Made by a program: the position numbers and the translations under genes. Below, piece after piece: positions 16,778 through 25,001 of a stretch of 64,000 nt of DNA; position 1 is the stretch's first letter; the number at the start of each line of letters is the position of its first letter. Origin of the DNA: Flavobacterium gelidilacus DSM 15343 (GTDB lineage: Bacteria > Bacteroidota > Bacteroidia > Flavobacteriales > Flavobacteriaceae); NCBI RefSeq assembly GCF_000422685.1, contig NZ_AUGN01000004.1, positions 62,001 to 126,000 on the forward strand, in the 5' to 3' direction. Below the pieces are notes generated by a model that saw only the letters and a program-made list of their open reading frames with translations, was not told the DNA's origin and did not search any database.

Positions 16778-16838
16778 ATACTATAGTTAGCACAAAGTAA
16801 GTTTATTGTTTTACTCATACTACATACTATAGTTAGCA
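16778..16838 (-). promoter_or_regulatory. Two 15-bp C-box-like direct repeats upstream of the controller gene
   Basis: ATACTATAGTTAGCA occurs at 16778-16792 and again at 16824-16838, with 46-bp centre spacing. Its core ACTATAGT is self-complementary, as in C-boxes of controller proteins. The proximal copy lies between a near-consensus -7 box (minus strand TTACTTTG, 16800-16793) and the ATG at 16772; the distal copy is in the upstream activator position. This fits an activate-then-repress circuit. Confidence 0.7.
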
Positions 16839-16860
16839 TATTATTATTATTATAGCTATT

Positions 16861-17286
16861 TAATATTAGGTTTTGTTATTTTTAAAATATATCTAAAAAC
16901 TTATAGTATCGATTTAAAAGTTATTAAATTCTATTAAGTACTTTTTTTAACGGTGAAGTGGAGTGGAGGAGAAAGGGTGAATGGGGGATGGGGAGAGAGG
17001 GAGATGGGGAGAAAGGGAGATGGGGTGAAGAGGAGAAAGGGAGAGAGAACATAGAACATAGAACATAGAATAAAGAGGAGAATGGGAGAAAAGGGTTAAG
17101 AGGTTAATAGGATTTGTGTTTTTGGAACGCCGATTTATAAGGATTTTATTTGTTTTATGAAAAACTTATCGATTGTAAATCTCCAAAAGTTAAGCAGTTT
17201 TAAGCTTGTGAAGTGAAAACGTTTTATAGCATTCTTGGGATTAGGTAAAAGGTATTTTTTTGGGCTTCTTTAGCGTTGATTGATTT
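16861..17286. other. Intergenic region, purine-rich minisatellite and dispersed repeat
   Basis: No gene seen. About 16953-17045 is purine-only, with repeats of GGGAGATGGGGAGAAAGG type. 17048-17069 repeats AGAACATAG three times. 17090-17110 has a GGTTAAGAGGTTAATAGG tract. 17124-17150 is a short copy of the GGAACGCNGATT family. Such tracts recur before neighbouring genes up to 25 kb. Confidence 0.65.
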
Positions 17287-17290
17287 TATT

Positions 17291-17327
17291 AAAAAAAAAG
17301 CTTCCAATAATGAAAGCTTTTTTTTTT
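17291..17327 (-). terminator. Terminator after the 124-residue gene
   Basis: AAAAAAAAAGCTT (17291-17303) pairs with AAGCTTTTTTTTT (17314-17326) around a 10-nt loop. It lies 10 nt beyond the stop at 17337 and would work in either direction. Confidence 0.8.
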
Positions 17328-17336
17328 GGATCTATA

Positions 17337-17711
17337 TTAGTTTTGAAAATGATTTTTTACAAAAGCATTTTTTTCCTTATCTGTCATTTTATCTGCTGGC
17401 TGAGCATCGATTTTTATGTTTTTAAAATGGGAATCTTTATTTAAATAATTGTGTAGTTCTACTTTTGCATTTGTGGGTCCAAAAAGAAGGACATGGTTAT
17501 ACTTTAAAATTTGATCGCTAATTTCTTTAAAGTAAGCTTTATGCATTTGTTGCCTTTTGTTGTGCATGAGGCTTTCGCTTTTGTTGAGCGCTTCTTCTTT
17601 GGTGTCAAAAGTAAATTCTGAATTTATTGAATGATTGCTGTTAGAAGAGCTGTCAATTAATTGCGCAGTTGAATGATCCATCCAGATGCCTAGGTTGTTT
17701 TTTGTTTCCAT
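17337..17711 (-). CDS. eRF1-domain-3-like / translational machinery-type small protein
   Basis: 124-residue cytosolic protein. It begins LGIWMDHSTAQLID, like the 'WIDHREA' start of small bacterial proteins resembling the C-terminal domain of eRF1/Pelota. The second half YNHVLLFGPTNAKVELHNYL (about 72-92), ending KNHFQN, matches that fold's strand-turn-helix. Many such proteins are annotated only as translational machinery or host-attachment-like; the biochemical role is unknown. It is last of a four-gene minus-strand unit (hydroxylase, broken gene, 67-residue protein, this) closed by a terminator. The assignment is from pattern memory, so moderate. Confidence 0.55.
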   Translation of the reverse strand: METKNNLGIWMDHSTAQLIDSSSNSNHSINSEFTFDTKEEALNKSESLMHNKRQQMHKAYFKEISDQILKYNHVLLFGPTNAKVELHNYLNKDSHFKNIKIDAQPADKMTDKEKNAFVKNHFQN

Positions 17712-17741
17712 TTTTATGTTTTTGTTGTTGTTATCTGTTTT

Positions 17742-17945
17742 CTAGTGTTCTTTTGCGTAGGTTTTTAGTAAATCATTGAGCGAATTAAGATAGTCTTGAA
17801 GTGCTTTTTGACTTACTTTTCCGTTTCCTGTACTGTGGAAGTTTCTTGGAATTTCGTCTAAGTATTTTATGAGTTCTGGGTATTCGGTTTGAATTTTAGC
17901 GGTGATTTCGGAAATTTTTTTGGTTAAACTATCTTGTTGTTTCAT
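17742..17945 (-). CDS. Small hypothetical protein
   Basis: 67 residues, family not recognised. Charged and helical (LTKKISEITAKIQTEYPELI), then GNGKVSQKALQDYLNSLNDL. The first part resembles a helix pair and the second an EF-hand-like spacing, without a clear calcium loop. It starts 22 nt after the end of the broken gene and ends 30 nt before the next gene, so it is part of the same operon. Probably real, given well-formed spacing and no better frame. Confidence 0.6.
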   Translation of the reverse strand: MKQQDSLTKKISEITAKIQTEYPELIKYLDEIPRNFHSTGNGKVSQKALQDYLNSLNDLLKTYAKEH

Positions 17946-17967
17946 GTTTTAGTGGTTTAACTGTTTA

Positions 17968-18478
17968 TTAGGTGAAGTTTTTTGATGTGTGAGCAAATGA
18001 TTTGTAGAATTTATATAATTCTAATAAGTTGAAGATGTTTGTTGCTTCTGCTTTTTTTGTTTTTAAATAATCTACAAAGGGTTCTTTGTTTGTTACAGAA
18101 TCATTTTCATCTAAAGTTAGGTTATAATTTACAGTTGCTATGCCTTTTTGGGTGAAAAAAGAAATTTGTTTGATATTAATTAATGGAGCTAAGTAAAAGT
18201 ATTTAAAACTCAAGCCTTGCTTTATGGAAAACTTATGCTGTTCTGATTTTTCTATTGTTTTTATATATTCTGCGAGTTGGTCTATGATTAACTCTTTTTG
18301 ATTTTGAATTTGAGTTTGCTGGACGGCTTGTATTTCTAAATCCGTTAATTGATTTGTTTAGTAGTAGTAATTCAGTTTCCGTTTGTGCGTGAGAATAGAG
18401 GAGCGGAAAGCCTATTTTAGTTTTTATGATTTCTAATTCGTTATTTTTTCTTTCTATTTGCTCTATCAGTTCTTTCAT
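17968..18478 (-). pseudogene. Hypothetical ~170-residue protein broken by a frameshift
   Basis: Two frames join into one protein. Frame 1 from ATG 18478: MKELIEQIERKNNELEIIKT through TETELLLLNK. Near 18350-18360 the frame changes (net +1 or -2), and frame 2 continues LTDLEIQAVQQTQIQNQKEL, YIKTIEKSEQHKFSIKQGLS, then FKYFYLAPLINIKQISFFTQ to the stop at 17968. Frame 1 beyond the shift becomes low-complexity and stops at 18233. The N-terminal part is coiled-coil-like; family unknown. The ATG overlaps the hydroxylase stop as ATGA, so translation was coupled. It may be a real mutation or a read error; a short in-frame restart at 18213 would give only 81 residues. Confidence 0.72.
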
Positions 18479-19395
18479 GGTCTTTTAATTGATGTTTGCT
18501 CTTTTTGTAAATAAGTAGATTTGAATTCTGCTTTTACTGCTTCTAATTTAGATGGGCTTGTGAACATCATTGCATAGGCTTCTTTTATAGATTTACTTTT
18601 AGCAACATCTGAGAACATGTCTTTCCATTCGTGAAAATTTAGAGTAATGGGGTTGTAGGAATTAATTGGTGTGGTAATTCCGTAAAGTGTTTGTTCTTCT
18701 TCTGCTTGAAATGTTCCGAATAATCTGTCCCAAAAAATAAATGTTGATCCAAAGTTCTTGTCTAGGTACTTGGCATTTCTGGAATGATGTACTCTGTGGT
18801 GTGACGGTGTGACGAAAATATATTCAATAGGTGCTGGTAATTTTCTAATGTATTCGGTATGGACCCAGAATTGATAGAGTACTTCGATTTGGTGACATAT
18901 AAAAAACACTACTGGGTTGAACCCCATTAGCATAACTGGAATAAAGAAGATGAATTTGATGTGTTGTGTCCAACCCAATCGAAACGCTACTGACCAATTG
19001 TATTTTTCTGAATTGTGGTGTGTGACATGGGTTGCCCACCAAAAACGATTTACATGGGTTAATCTATGGGACCAATATCTGAAAAAATCAATCGCAATGA
19101 TACAAAGCACATAAGCCCACCACTCGCTTGGAATACTCCATGGAACGACGTTATAAAAGAATAACATAACTCCAAATATTCCTATTTTTAATAGTGCTGA
19201 GATACCTACATTTACCAGACCTATAACTGTGGCCGATATTGTATCTAAGCTATTGTAATATTCTTTTTTTTTAACAATTGTTATTATCCATTCGATTATT
19301 ACTAGTAAAATCATTGGAATGGCTGCGATTTGGATGATGTTTAATCCTGCTAGTTGTTCTAACAGTATTTCCATAGTTAATGGATTTTCTTTCAT
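18475..19395 (-). CDS. Sterol desaturase / fatty acid hydroxylase family membrane enzyme
   Basis: 306-residue integral membrane di-iron oxygenase. Histidine clusters are complete: HRLTHVNRFW (about 112-121), HVTHHNSEKYNWS (about 124-136), and THPSHHRVHHSRN-type segment VTPSHHRVHHSRNAKYLDKN (about 202-221). Hydrophobic segments at about 15-37, 50-80, 85-105 and 140-175 place it in the inner membrane. The family hydroxylates or desaturates sterol, carotenoid or fatty acyl chains; the substrate cannot be read, and in Flavobacteriaceae a lipid acyl or carotenoid target is more likely than sterol. Start at 19395 is the first ATG; a later Met10 is also possible. First in a four-gene operon. Confidence 0.85.
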   Translation of the reverse strand: MKENPLTMEILLEQLAGLNIIQIAAIPMILLVIIEWIITIVKKKEYYNSLDTISATVIGLVNVGISALLKIGIFGVMLFFYNVVPWSIPSEWWAYVLCIIAIDFFRYWSHRLTHVNRFWWATHVTHHNSEKYNWSVAFRLGWTQHIKFIFFIPVMLMGFNPVVFFICHQIEVLYQFWVHTEYIRKLPAPIEYIFVTPSHHRVHHSRNAKYLDKNFGSTFIFWDRLFGTFQAEEEQTLYGITTPINSYNPITLNFHEWKDMFSDVAKSKSIKEAYAMMFTSPSKLEAVKAEFKSTYLQKEQTSIKRP

Positions 19396-19986
19396 ATACT
19401 ATATTATAATGGAGTTAATTGAGTTGTGTAGCTTCTACAATTTTTTCGAGATATAAACCTTTGCAAACCAACTGTTAGTCTTTCTTGTTTTTGAAGGCTA
19501 AGGTATTTTGTTGGCTGATTTATTGAGTTTGCATAAAAAAGCAAATTCTTATGTACTTATTATAGTGAATCTTTTAATTTGTTCAAGGTAGTTTTTTAAA
19601 CTTTGGTTCTTTCCCTAATATTTCTTAAAGTTTGTGGAAGTGATTTTTCTTTTTATCATAAAAAATAAAAAATTATGCAACTGCATGGAGTTTTACAAAA
19701 ATTTGTTGATTGTATTTTTTAATGTTTAAGGGAAGAAGGAAAGTGGTTAAAAGGTTATGAGGTGTTGTGTTTTTGGAACGCGGATTAGACGGATTGACTT
19801 CGTCAAATGCTGATTTGCACGGATTTTATTCGTTTATGGTTTTTGGAACACGGATTTATAAAATTAGAGAAATTTTTTGAATTGGGTTAAAAGGTTAAAA
19901 GGTTAAGAGGGTTTGTGGGTAGAGTTTTTTTTTAAAGGAAAATCAAGCCGAAAAACATTTTTGCTAAGCGTTGTTGTAAACTAGTT
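19396..19986. other. Long intergenic region with dispersed repeats
   Basis: 591 nt with no gene. 19396-19735 is AT-rich and presumably holds the hydroxylase promoter; I see no clear box. 19740-19769 has a GGTTAAAAGGTTATGAGG tract. 19776-19829 is a 54-nt copy of the GGAACGCGGATT family containing TTGACTTCGTCAA, nearly identical to 21879-21932. 19846-19876 is a shorter copy (GGAACACGGATTTATAAAAT). 19882-19912 has another GGTTAAAAGGTTAAGAGG tract. Confidence 0.7.
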
Positions 19987-20472
19987 TTATTTCACATACT
20001 TATTGTTTTCAAGGTCGATATTATTCCAAACCGCTTTGAGAATCCATAAAGAAGTCTTACTGTACTCTAATTCAATACTGTCACCTATTTTTATTTTATC
20101 ATACATTTTATAATTTACATAATATTCTTTAATATCGTCACTTTCTTGAAATTCTACTATATAATGTGAGCCTGTATCTGAATCAGATTTTATTCTTTTT
20201 TGTGTAACTATTACTTTTGTGACTATTTTTATTTTTTCATTCAAGTCTTTTTTTGAATTATCTCCAAAAAGTATACTTACAGTTGCAAATAATGTTATAC
20301 CAAAAAACACGTAAAAAATTATTTTCATTACTATGTCAAATGAATCATTAAAAAAATAAATAGAAGAACCCAACATAAAAAAAGCAATGATATAGGCTAG
20401 GTTTGAAAGGCTTCTTTTGCGTTTTATCTTTTTTATATCATTTTTAGTAAATTTAGTTTCAAATTTTTCCAT
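19987..20472 (-). CDS. Membrane protein with DUF3592-like domain
   Basis: 161 residues. Two transmembrane segments at about 27-45 (NLAYIIAFFMLGSSIYFF) and 48-68 (IVMKIIFYVFFGITLFATVS) follow a basic N-terminus (KKIKRKRS). The C-terminal part about 85-160 is a small beta domain (KIVTKVIVTQKRIKSDSDTG, HYIVEFQESDDIKEYYVN, KIKIGDSIELEYSKTSLWIL) resembling DUF3592-type domains, which carry a 'GD-x-hydrophobic-x-Y' motif. Function unknown. It stands alone between repeat-rich spacers, with a TATATTTG box 91 nt upstream. Confidence 0.62.
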   Translation of the reverse strand: MEKFETKFTKNDIKKIKRKRSLSNLAYIIAFFMLGSSIYFFNDSFDIVMKIIFYVFFGITLFATVSILFGDNSKKDLNEKIKIVTKVIVTQKRIKSDSDTGSHYIVEFQESDDIKEYYVNYKMYDKIKIGDSIELEYSKTSLWILKAVWNNIDLENNKYVK

Positions 20473-20563
20473 TAATTTATAATTCTACGTTTTTTTCGGT
20501 AGTAGTTTATTATTAGCTTAGCTTCTATTTAACAGGATAGTAGCATTATTATATTAGTTGTTT

Positions 20564-20571
20564 CAAATATA
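20564..20571 (-). promoter_or_regulatory. TATATTTG -7 box
   Basis: Minus-strand TATATTTG matches TAnnTTTG and lies 91 nt upstream of the gene starting at 20472. The same octamer occurs before at least six other minus-strand genes in the window. Confidence 0.5.
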
Positions 20572-20650
20572 AACAAAAAGTTGATTGTAGGTTATGAGGT
20601 TTTGAGAATAGGGTTTTGGTTTTATATATTGTGTTGTAAGAAGTTTTGTT

Positions 20651-21805
20651 TTACTCTTTTTTCTTTTTCTTTTCTTTCTTTTTCTTTGTTTTATCTGCTT
20701 CAGGAATTGGTTCAATATAGGTTTGCTCGTATAGCAGATCTAACTGGATTTCTTCTCCAAGTCTTTCATTGGCTTGTTCTAATTCTTCTTCTTCTTTTTC
20801 TTTTCTTTTTTCAGAGACTTCGTTGGGCAATAGTGGTTTTTTTAGGATTTTTAGTTCGTTATATTTAGTATTAGATACACTACTGGTTTCTATTACCTGA
20901 TATTTTAGAAGTATATCTTCGTCGTGATAGTCATTAACTACAGCATTTCTATAGTTTTTGCCTTTTTGGTATAGGTCTTTATGAATGTATTTGTTGGATT
21001 TTTCGTCAAATACGTAATTAGTAATGTCGAATATGTTTTCTTGTTCGGATAAATAATTATAACCGTTGGCCGTTTTTAACTGATCGTTTAAATAAACTTC
21101 TTTTGCGTCTTTATTGTTTTGCCTTTCTTTTTTGTATTGATTCAAAAATCTAATCATTTCATCTTCTCCACTTTCTTCTTCTTCTACTTTTGCTTTTATG
21201 AATGTTCCCCATCCACAAACCAAAGCTGTGTCTCCTTCTTTGGTGCTAATTTGTCCTCTAAAAGGTTTCTGTGCGGAATTGGTTGGATAATAGAATACTA
21301 GAAATTCATTGTACTCATTGTCCAGACTAAATGTATTTGTGTTGTAAATGTGTTTGTTATTTGGGGTTTGTAATCCTAGACTAATTGTTTTTGGTTTTTT
21401 GGCAAAATCTATTGTGTAATTAGGTCTTCCGCCCTCATTGCTTTCATCAAATAGAGGTTGAAAATTTGCTTCATCTATTTTTATAAATGTTGGTCCGTCA
21501 TCGTCAAATTTTCTTGTAAAAGTAAAATTAGCACCGTTTTCAATTTTCATATTTTTTCGACCCATAATAGAAAACGCTTGTTTTGGAATGTCTGGTGTAA
21601 ATGCTATTTCTTCATTTTCTATTTTATATTCTCCAAATACTAAGGTTGCATATCCGTACAAGGCAAATGTTCCATCGTTGTATATATAAATTCCAGCTGT
21701 GCTTCCCTGGCTATATGATCCTTCTATTTCCTCAAAGTTTTGTGCATCTATTGTTTGTGACACTAGTAGTATAAGTAGGCATAGCTTTGTTTGTATGTTT
21801 TTCAT
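20651..21805 (-). CDS. Secreted hypothetical protein with Lys/Glu-rich tail
   Basis: 384 residues. I start at ATG 21805, which gives a proper signal peptide (MKNIQTKLCLLILLVSQTID, cleavage after DAQ). A longer frame to 21910 adds 35 residues read from a repeat tract. Residues 20-190 are beta-rich (EIEGSYSQGSTAGIYIYNDG, TFALYGYATLVFGEYKIENE), suggesting a secreted beta-sandwich or lipocalin-like fold. About 190-330 is mixed. The last 50 residues are highly charged and end in a run of lysines (DKTKKKKEKKKKKE), unusual for a secreted protein. Family not recognised. Confidence 0.68.
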   Translation of the reverse strand: MKNIQTKLCLLILLVSQTIDAQNFEEIEGSYSQGSTAGIYIYNDGTFALYGYATLVFGEYKIENEEIAFTPDIPKQAFSIMGRKNMKIENGANFTFTRKFDDDGPTFIKIDEANFQPLFDESNEGGRPNYTIDFAKKPKTISLGLQTPNNKHIYNTNTFSLDNEYNEFLVFYYPTNSAQKPFRGQISTKEGDTALVCGWGTFIKAKVEEEESGEDEMIRFLNQYKKERQNNKDAKEVYLNDQLKTANGYNYLSEQENIFDITNYVFDEKSNKYIHKDLYQKGKNYRNAVVNDYHDEDILLKYQVIETSSVSNTKYNELKILKKPLLPNEVSEKRKEKEEEELEQANERLGEEIQLDLLYEQTYIEPIPEADKTKKKKEKKKKKE

Positions 21806-21830
21806 TGCGGTTTTCTTTAAATTGGAGGAA

Positions 21831-21980
21831 TGGGTTAGAAGGTTATGAGGATAAAAGGTTAAGAGGTGTTGTGTTTTTGGAACGCGGATTAGACGGATTG
21901 ACTTCGTCAAACGCTGATTTGCGCGGATTTTATTTGTTAATGTTTTTTTGGAACGCGGATTTATGAAATTTGAGAAATTT
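21831..21980. repeat. Two copies of the GGAACGCGGATT repeat with GGTTA tract
   Basis: 21831-21866 is a GGTTAGAAGGTTATGAGG-type tract. 21879-21932 begins GGAACGCGGATTAGACGG and contains TTGACTTCGTCAA; it differs from 19776-19829 at only about two positions. 21950-21980 is a short copy ending TTTATGAAATTTGAG. Both units sit in the spacer between the secreted protein gene and a serine hydrolase gene. Confidence 0.8.
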
Positions 21981-22005
21981 TTATAAGTAGGGTAGGACCA
22001 AGTAA

Positions 22006-23577
22006 TTACTTCTTGTCAACTCTATTTAAATCTAAATCATGGAAATCAAAACTAAAATCTATATTAGGCGATATTCCTTTCATTTTTATGCTTTGTGCTT
22101 TTCCATTTTCATCTAACGAAAACATAGCAAAAGCATCTGCATTCATGTCTTGGTATTCCCATTTAATGGCAAAAGTATTGGCTTTATAAAAAAACATTTC
22201 TCCATTAAGTTTTGGTGATTTATGTGCCTTCATCCATAATTTATCTCCTTTCATAAAAACTTCTACATTGCCAAACCAAGCATCTTTATAAATACCAATG
22301 TAATCCTCCAGTTTTAGTTGTGAGTGATCAGCATTTTTAACTGTTTCCCAAACTGTTTTAGTAACAGCATCTCCTTCTTCTTTTCTGTTTTTAAAATAGC
22401 TTGCATATTTATCTATCCATCCAAAATTATCTAGCCCCAAATAACTATCTACAATTGTATTTGAAACGGCCAAGAAAATACCGGCACCGTCATCACTTGT
22501 ATTTGTTAAAATGACAACCCCTAAATTAATGTCTGGAATCATAATTGTTTTGGATAACATTCCTGGCAGTCCACCTGTATGTGAAACGCTCATATTTCCT
22601 TTAATATCCGATAAATCCCATCCTAAACCATACCCTGAAAAATGGGAGTTATAACGTGGATTTCTATTTGCTTCCGTTACGGTATGTATTTTCCACATTT
22701 CATGTTGTGATTCTTTTGTAAATAGTTGTTTTTTTAGCTCATCATCATACTTTCCGTTGTTTAAATGCATAAGCATCCATTTAGAAATATCATCTACATT
22801 TGAATAAATTCCACCGGCTGCACCGTTTATCATTTCTTTAAAATCGGGTAGTACTTTTAAAGTCCCTGAATTTGAATCATGAGGTTTCGCCAAGTTGCTT
22901 TTATCTTTTACTCTATCTAAAGCTGCAAAAGAATTATCCATCTTAAGCGGTTGGAAAATTCTTTTTGAAATAAAGTCTTCCCATGACATGCCTGAGGTTC
23001 GCTTAATAACTTCACCAGCGACTAAATACAATAAGTTGTCATAATCAAATTGGGTTCTGAAAGCAGATACAGGTTTAAAATGCTGAAAACTTGCTAATAA
23101 ATCATCGATTGTAAAGTCTGAACCGTCGGGAAAAAACATGAGGTCTCCAACTCCTAATCCAAGACCACTTCGGTGCGTTAATAGATCTTGAATATTAAAG
23201 TTTTCAGTTACATAAGGATTGTACATCTTGAATTCAGGAATATGATCTTTAACCTTGTCTTGCCATGTTATTTTACCTTCTTCGACTAGAATTGCTAGTG
23301 CTGCCGTGGTGAAAGCTTTACTGTTAGATGCAATTGCAAAATTGGTGTGTTGGTTTACGGGACTTTTTGTGACAGCTGATTTAACTCCGTAGCCTTTTGA
23401 ATGGATTATTTTTCCGTCTTTTACTATAGCTATTGCTACTCCGGCCACATTAAATTTTTCCATAGCATAAGCCATGATAGAATCTACTTGCTTGGTAGTG
23501 TATTGGCTATGACAAACATTAGTTATGCATAAAGTAAAAAGAAGACTTGTTAATAGTTTGTAAGTAATTTTTCTCAT
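22006..23577 (-). CDS. Secreted serine hydrolase, class C beta-lactamase/esterase family with C-terminal domain
   Basis: 523 residues. Signal peptide at 1-24. The beta-lactamase-related domain spans about 28-380, with nucleophile motif SNSK (Ser84, Lys87), Tyr motif in FDYDNLLYLV (Tyr-Asp-Asn) and HTGGLPG in place of KTG. The family covers D,D-peptidases, esterases and amidases, so the substrate is unknown and antibiotic hydrolysis should not be assumed. Residues about 410-523 form a DUF3471-like C-terminal domain (LEDYIGIYKDAWFGNVEVFM, GDKLWMKAHKSPKLNGEMFF). A TATATTTG box lies 72 nt upstream. Confidence 0.85.
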   Translation of the reverse strand: MRKITYKLLTSLLFTLCITNVCHSQYTTKQVDSIMAYAMEKFNVAGVAIAIVKDGKIIHSKGYGVKSAVTKSPVNQHTNFAIASNSKAFTTAALAILVEEGKITWQDKVKDHIPEFKMYNPYVTENFNIQDLLTHRSGLGLGVGDLMFFPDGSDFTIDDLLASFQHFKPVSAFRTQFDYDNLLYLVAGEVIKRTSGMSWEDFISKRIFQPLKMDNSFAALDRVKDKSNLAKPHDSNSGTLKVLPDFKEMINGAAGGIYSNVDDISKWMLMHLNNGKYDDELKKQLFTKESQHEMWKIHTVTEANRNPRYNSHFSGYGLGWDLSDIKGNMSVSHTGGLPGMLSKTIMIPDINLGVVILTNTSDDGAGIFLAVSNTIVDSYLGLDNFGWIDKYASYFKNRKEEGDAVTKTVWETVKNADHSQLKLEDYIGIYKDAWFGNVEVFMKGDKLWMKAHKSPKLNGEMFFYKANTFAIKWEYQDMNADAFAMFSLDENGKAQSIKMKGISPNIDFSFDFHDLDLNRVDKK

Positions 23578-23955
23578 GAGTGTTTTATTTTATTTGCATT
23601 TAAGTGGTTGGTATTCATCACAAAATGCTCTATTATAACTTCTTATGTCAAATATAAGTATAAACTTTATAAGTTGTTTAAAATCTCACAAAAGTCTATT
23701 AATTACAGTTTTTAATGGTTTAACTGTTTACTTGTAAAAAGGTTATGAAGATAAAAAGGTTTGTGTTTTGACTGCTGATTATCCGCATTGACTTTGTCAA
23801 ACGCTAGTTTTTGTAGATTTCTTTTGGTTTATAGGTAGTTTTTAATCAAACAGGCACATAGATTTTTCTTTGAAGGTATGGGTGCTTTGCTTTGGATAGG
23901 TTTCATAGGGTTTTGGAACATAGATTTATAAAATTAGAGGAATTTTTATTTTTTT
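23578..23955. other. Intergenic region with promoter and degenerate repeats
   Basis: 378 nt without a gene. 23649-23690 holds the TATATTTG box and an adjoining stretch similar to 34323-34365 (CAAATATAA, then AAAATCT-CACAAAA). 23735-23762 has a GGTTATGAAGATAAAAAGGT tract. 23765-23815 is a degenerate copy of the TTGACTTCGTCAA-containing repeat. 23914-23945 is a short GGAACATAGATTTATAAAAT copy. Confidence 0.6.
23649..23656 (-). promoter_or_regulatory. TATATTTG -7 box
   Basis: Minus-strand TATATTTG, 72 nt upstream of the serine hydrolase start at 23577. The 40 nt beyond it resemble those upstream of the box at 34323. Confidence 0.5.
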
Positions 23956-24765
23956 TTAATTGTTTAATGTCCAGATTAATGCTTTTTCTTTTGTGGCTCT
24001 AAAGATAGTGTTGTGTTGTTCTGTTGGTTCATCTGAGTAGTTCCAAGTGAAGGATGGTTTTTGTTTTTTTAGTTTTTCTTCTAGCTGTTTAGTGTATTTA
24101 AATATATCCTCGGCATCTGATCCCGCAAACCAAAGCTTTTTGTTTGTGTAGTCGTTGTTTTTGGTTAAGGATTCAAAATTCTTAACTAAATATTGTTCAT
24201 TGAACCACAAAGAGGGATCTATGGCTATGTAATTGTCAAACAATTTTGGGTTTAGTATAAATGTTTCTGCTACAAAAAGACCTGCTAAAGATTCTCCGAT
24301 GATAGCTTTTTTAGCGTTGGTTCTGTAGTTTTTATTTATGGTAGGTATCAATTCGTTTTTGATGAAGCTTCTAAAGTTATTTGAACCTCCTGGATTTTTT
24401 ATGTATTCTAAATCGTAGGCTACTTTTGAAGGTCCGGTAAGGTCTTTTCTTCGGTCTGTGTTTTCTATACCAACTAGTATGTAGGGAGGGATTTTGTTAG
24501 CTGCGATTAGTTCACTTAATGTATTGGCCATGTGTGGAAAGTCTTCTTTGATTCCCCCATCTGGCATGTATAGCACTGGTAAGCTGTCGTTTGATTTTTC
24601 GTAGTTTGGTGGTGTCCAAATGTTGATTGTTCTGTCTTCATTTAGCACTTTTGAAGTAATTTTTAAACTGTCGTGCTTTGGAATTGGGTCGTTGTAGGTT
24701 ATAGTGGCTTGTTTGCAGTTGAAGGCTATTGAAGCTAAGAATAGTAACAGGATTGTTTTTTTCAT
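23956..24765 (-). CDS. Alpha/beta hydrolase, esterase D/IroE-type lipoprotein
   Basis: 269 residues with lipobox FNCK (Cys17), so probably lipid-anchored in the periplasm or outer membrane. The putative esterase fold is seen in INIWTPPNYEKSNDSLPVLY (about 48-67), MPDGG, and the nucleophile elbow IIGESLAGLFVAET (Ser about 159). The catalytic His is probably in EQHNTIFRATKEKALIW near the C-terminus. The family includes enterobactin esterase-like and S-formylglutathione hydrolase-like enzymes; substrate unknown. Single gene. 24830-24868 upstream is a short GGAACACTGATTTATAAAAT repeat copy. Confidence 0.8.
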   Translation of the reverse strand: MKKTILLLFLASIAFNCKQATITYNDPIPKHDSLKITSKVLNEDRTINIWTPPNYEKSNDSLPVLYMPDGGIKEDFPHMANTLSELIAANKIPPYILVGIENTDRRKDLTGPSKVAYDLEYIKNPGGSNNFRSFIKNELIPTINKNYRTNAKKAIIGESLAGLFVAETFILNPKLFDNYIAIDPSLWFNEQYLVKNFESLTKNNDYTNKKLWFAGSDAEDIFKYTKQLEEKLKKQKPSFTWNYSDEPTEQHNTIFRATKEKALIWTLNN

Positions 24766-25001
24766 TCTTTTGTGTGTTTTATGTTGTATGGTTTGTGGTT
24801 TTAAAGCGGGTTTTGAGGATTTTTAGTGTTGTTTTGGGAACACTGATTTATAAAATTAGGAAGATTTTTATTTGTAGGCTATGAATATTACTAAAATGTA
24901 TTCGGTGTTGACGTTAGTTATTAATTGTAGTTTTATCTTTTTTAATTCTTGCTCAATTTGATCTTTGAATACATGCCTTTTTTCTAGTTTGACTTTATTT
25001 A

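Noticed and set aside
16953..17045. Purine-only stretch as a G-quadruplex or origin element
   Set aside because: It is a simple GGGAGA/GGGGAGAAAGG tandem; no DnaA boxes or partition genes nearby, so no origin call.
21806..21910. Longer N-terminus for the secreted protein at 20651
   Set aside because: The extra 35 codons come from the GGTTA repeat tract, and the internal ATG at 21805 gives a proper signal peptide.
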